6,254 bases of DNA, taken from the NCBI GenBank assembly GCA_013140955.1, contig JABFRY010000492.1, forward strand, positions 1 to 6,254, in the 5' to 3' direction. Below, piece by piece: positions 5,384 through 6,254 of this stretch (position 1 is its first letter; each line of letters begins with the position of its first letter). The stretch is from Acidobacteriota bacterium. GTDB lineage: Bacteria; Acidobacteriota; Vicinamibacteria; Vicinamibacterales; UBA2999. Below the pieces are notes generated by a model. That model did not search any database, was not told the DNA's origin, and saw nothing but the letters and a program-made list of their open reading frames with translations. A program made the position numbers and the translations under genes.

Positions 5384-6254
5384 ATGCCTGGTGCGCCGAT
5401 GAACGCCGACCGCACGCGCCGCGTGCGGAGCACCGTCGCGCACGTGGACCTGGCGGCCCTCCAGGCCAATTTCACGGCAATCCAGCGGTTCCTTGCGAGC
5501 GACCGGAACCGCCCCGCCCCTTCCGTGATCGCGGTGGTCAAGGCCAATGCGTACGGACACGGCGCCGCACGCGTGGCCCTGGCGCTCGAGGAGGCGGGGG
5601 CGGCGCTGCTGGCGTGTGCCGACATCGAGGAGGGCGTGGCCTTGCGGCGGGCCGGGGTGCGGGCTCCCATCCTGGTCTTCGGCGCCCTGAGCGTGAGCGA
5701 CCTCGAGGGCCTGTTCGACTTCTCCCTCACGCCCACCATCTCCACGCCGTCCGCGGCCCGTGCGGTGCAGGCTGCGGCGGCGCGCCGCGGCGCGCGGGTT
5801 GGCTACCACCTGAAGATCGATACCGGCATGAACCGCCTCGGGTTCCGCCACGACAACCTGCGGCGCACGCTGCCCGAGGTGCTCGGTGCGCCGAACCTGC
5901 GCCTCGACGCGGTGTACACGCACTTCGCCACCGCCGACGTACCCGAGCATCCGCTGTTCGGGCTGCAGCGGGAGCGCTTCGAGCAAGCCTGGCAGGTGCT
6001 GGGCGACCTGGGTGTCGGTCCCGTGGCCCGGCACGCGGCCAACAGCGCCGCCCTGCTGCGCGACTCGCGCGTCTGGTACGACGTGGTGCGCCCCGGCCTG
6101 CTGCTCTACGGCATCGTGCCGCCGCCGCTGGCCTCCACCCTCGACCTGGCGCCGGTACTCACGCTCACCAGCCGGGTCGTGGCCGTGAAGGGCCTGCGCG
6201 CGGGCGAGGGCTGCGGGTACGGTGTGCGCTTCACGGCGGACGGGCCGGCTGGTG
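5384..6254 (+). CDS. alr: Alanine racemase, 3' end beyond window
   Basis: Alanine racemase is a PLP enzyme that interconverts L- and D-alanine, supplying D-Ala for peptidoglycan. The first 290 residues are present with no stop before the window end; the family is usually about 360-390, so roughly a quarter is missing. Visible features are the PLP-lysine motif VVKANAYGHG (Lys53), LKIDTGMNRLGF, VYTHFATAD, the HAANSAALL segment, VRPGLLLYGI, and the start of the C-terminal beta domain with GEGCGYG. The Tyr at 279 in that last motif corresponds to the second catalytic base. A Cys stands two residues before it, where Val or Ser is more usual. The ATG at 5384 lies 15 nt after dnaB; a second in-frame ATG at 5399 is equally possible, as neither has a strong Shine-Dalgarno. 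The conserved region (VAHVDLAAL) starts after both. The tight spacing suggests an operon with dnaB. Confidence 0.93.
   Translation, partial: MPGAPMNADRTRRVRSTVAHVDLAALQANFTAIQRFLASDRNRPAPSVIAVVKANAYGHGAARVALALEEAGAALLACADIEEGVALRRAGVRAPILVFGALSVSDLEGLFDFSLTPTISTPSAARAVQAAAARRGARVGYHLKIDTGMNRLGFRHDNLRRTLPEVLGAPNLRLDAVYTHFATADVPEHPLFGLQRERFEQAWQVLGDLGVGPVARHAANSAALLRDSRVWYDVVRPGLLLYGIVPPPLASTLDLAPVLTLTSRVVAVKGLRAGEGCGYGVRFTADGPAG

Noticed and set aside
3314..6034. A 906-codon open frame on the - strand opposite rplI, dnaB and alr
   Set aside because: Its translation is His/Arg/Leu-rich low complexity with no recognisable domain. It lies antisense to three clearly conserved genes, and high third-position GC suppresses stops on the opposite strand.

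Overview
This is a high-GC bacterial chromosome segment with all genes on the + strand. It carries a conserved translation, nucleotide and replication cluster: tRNA-Gln(TTG), prs, rplY (long CTC/TL5 type), pth, rpsF, rpsR, rplI, dnaB, and the 5' three quarters of an alanine racemase gene (alr) cut off by the window end. This order (tRNA-Gln/prs/rplY/pth followed by rpsF/rpsR/rplI/dnaB) is familiar from Acidobacteriota and the former Deltaproteobacteria. With the GC content and the Cys/His zinc-ribbon bS18, I lean towards an Acidobacteriota-like lineage (for example Vicinamibacteria-like). That placement is inference and the phylum is not proven.

Layout: 1-82 is a leader without a gene but with one hairpin; 83-157 is tRNA-Gln with an encoded CCA; 243-1223 is PRPP synthetase; 1285-1935 is ribosomal protein bL25; 1963-2550 is peptidyl-tRNA hydrolase; 2551-2624 is a structured RNA leader; 2625-3077 is bS6 with an unusual charged tail; 3078-3179 is an intercistronic gap; 3180-3470 is bS18; 3471-3538 holds a strong hairpin; 3539-4003 is bL9; 4025-5368 is the DnaB replicative helicase; 5384 to the end is alanine racemase. 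No gap exceeds 300 bases. All gaps are short and no convincing intrinsic terminator (GC stem plus T tract) is visible, so much of the block may be co-transcribed.

The genes fit a growth-linked cluster: PRPP for nucleotide synthesis, three 50S/30S proteins plus Pth for translation, DnaB for fork progression, and Alr for D-alanine in peptidoglycan. I see no defence system, mobile element, CRISPR array or integrated foreign DNA. The most interesting non-coding element is the 61-nt fold directly upstream of rpsF. It pairs the rpsF Shine-Dalgarno with an upstream CTCCTT and looks like an S6:S18-type autoregulatory leader. Secondary points are the Arg/Asp-rich tail of bS6 with tandem DDR repeats, a 10-bp hairpin just ahead of the rplI ribosome-binding site, and a perfect 10-bp hairpin inside dnaB.
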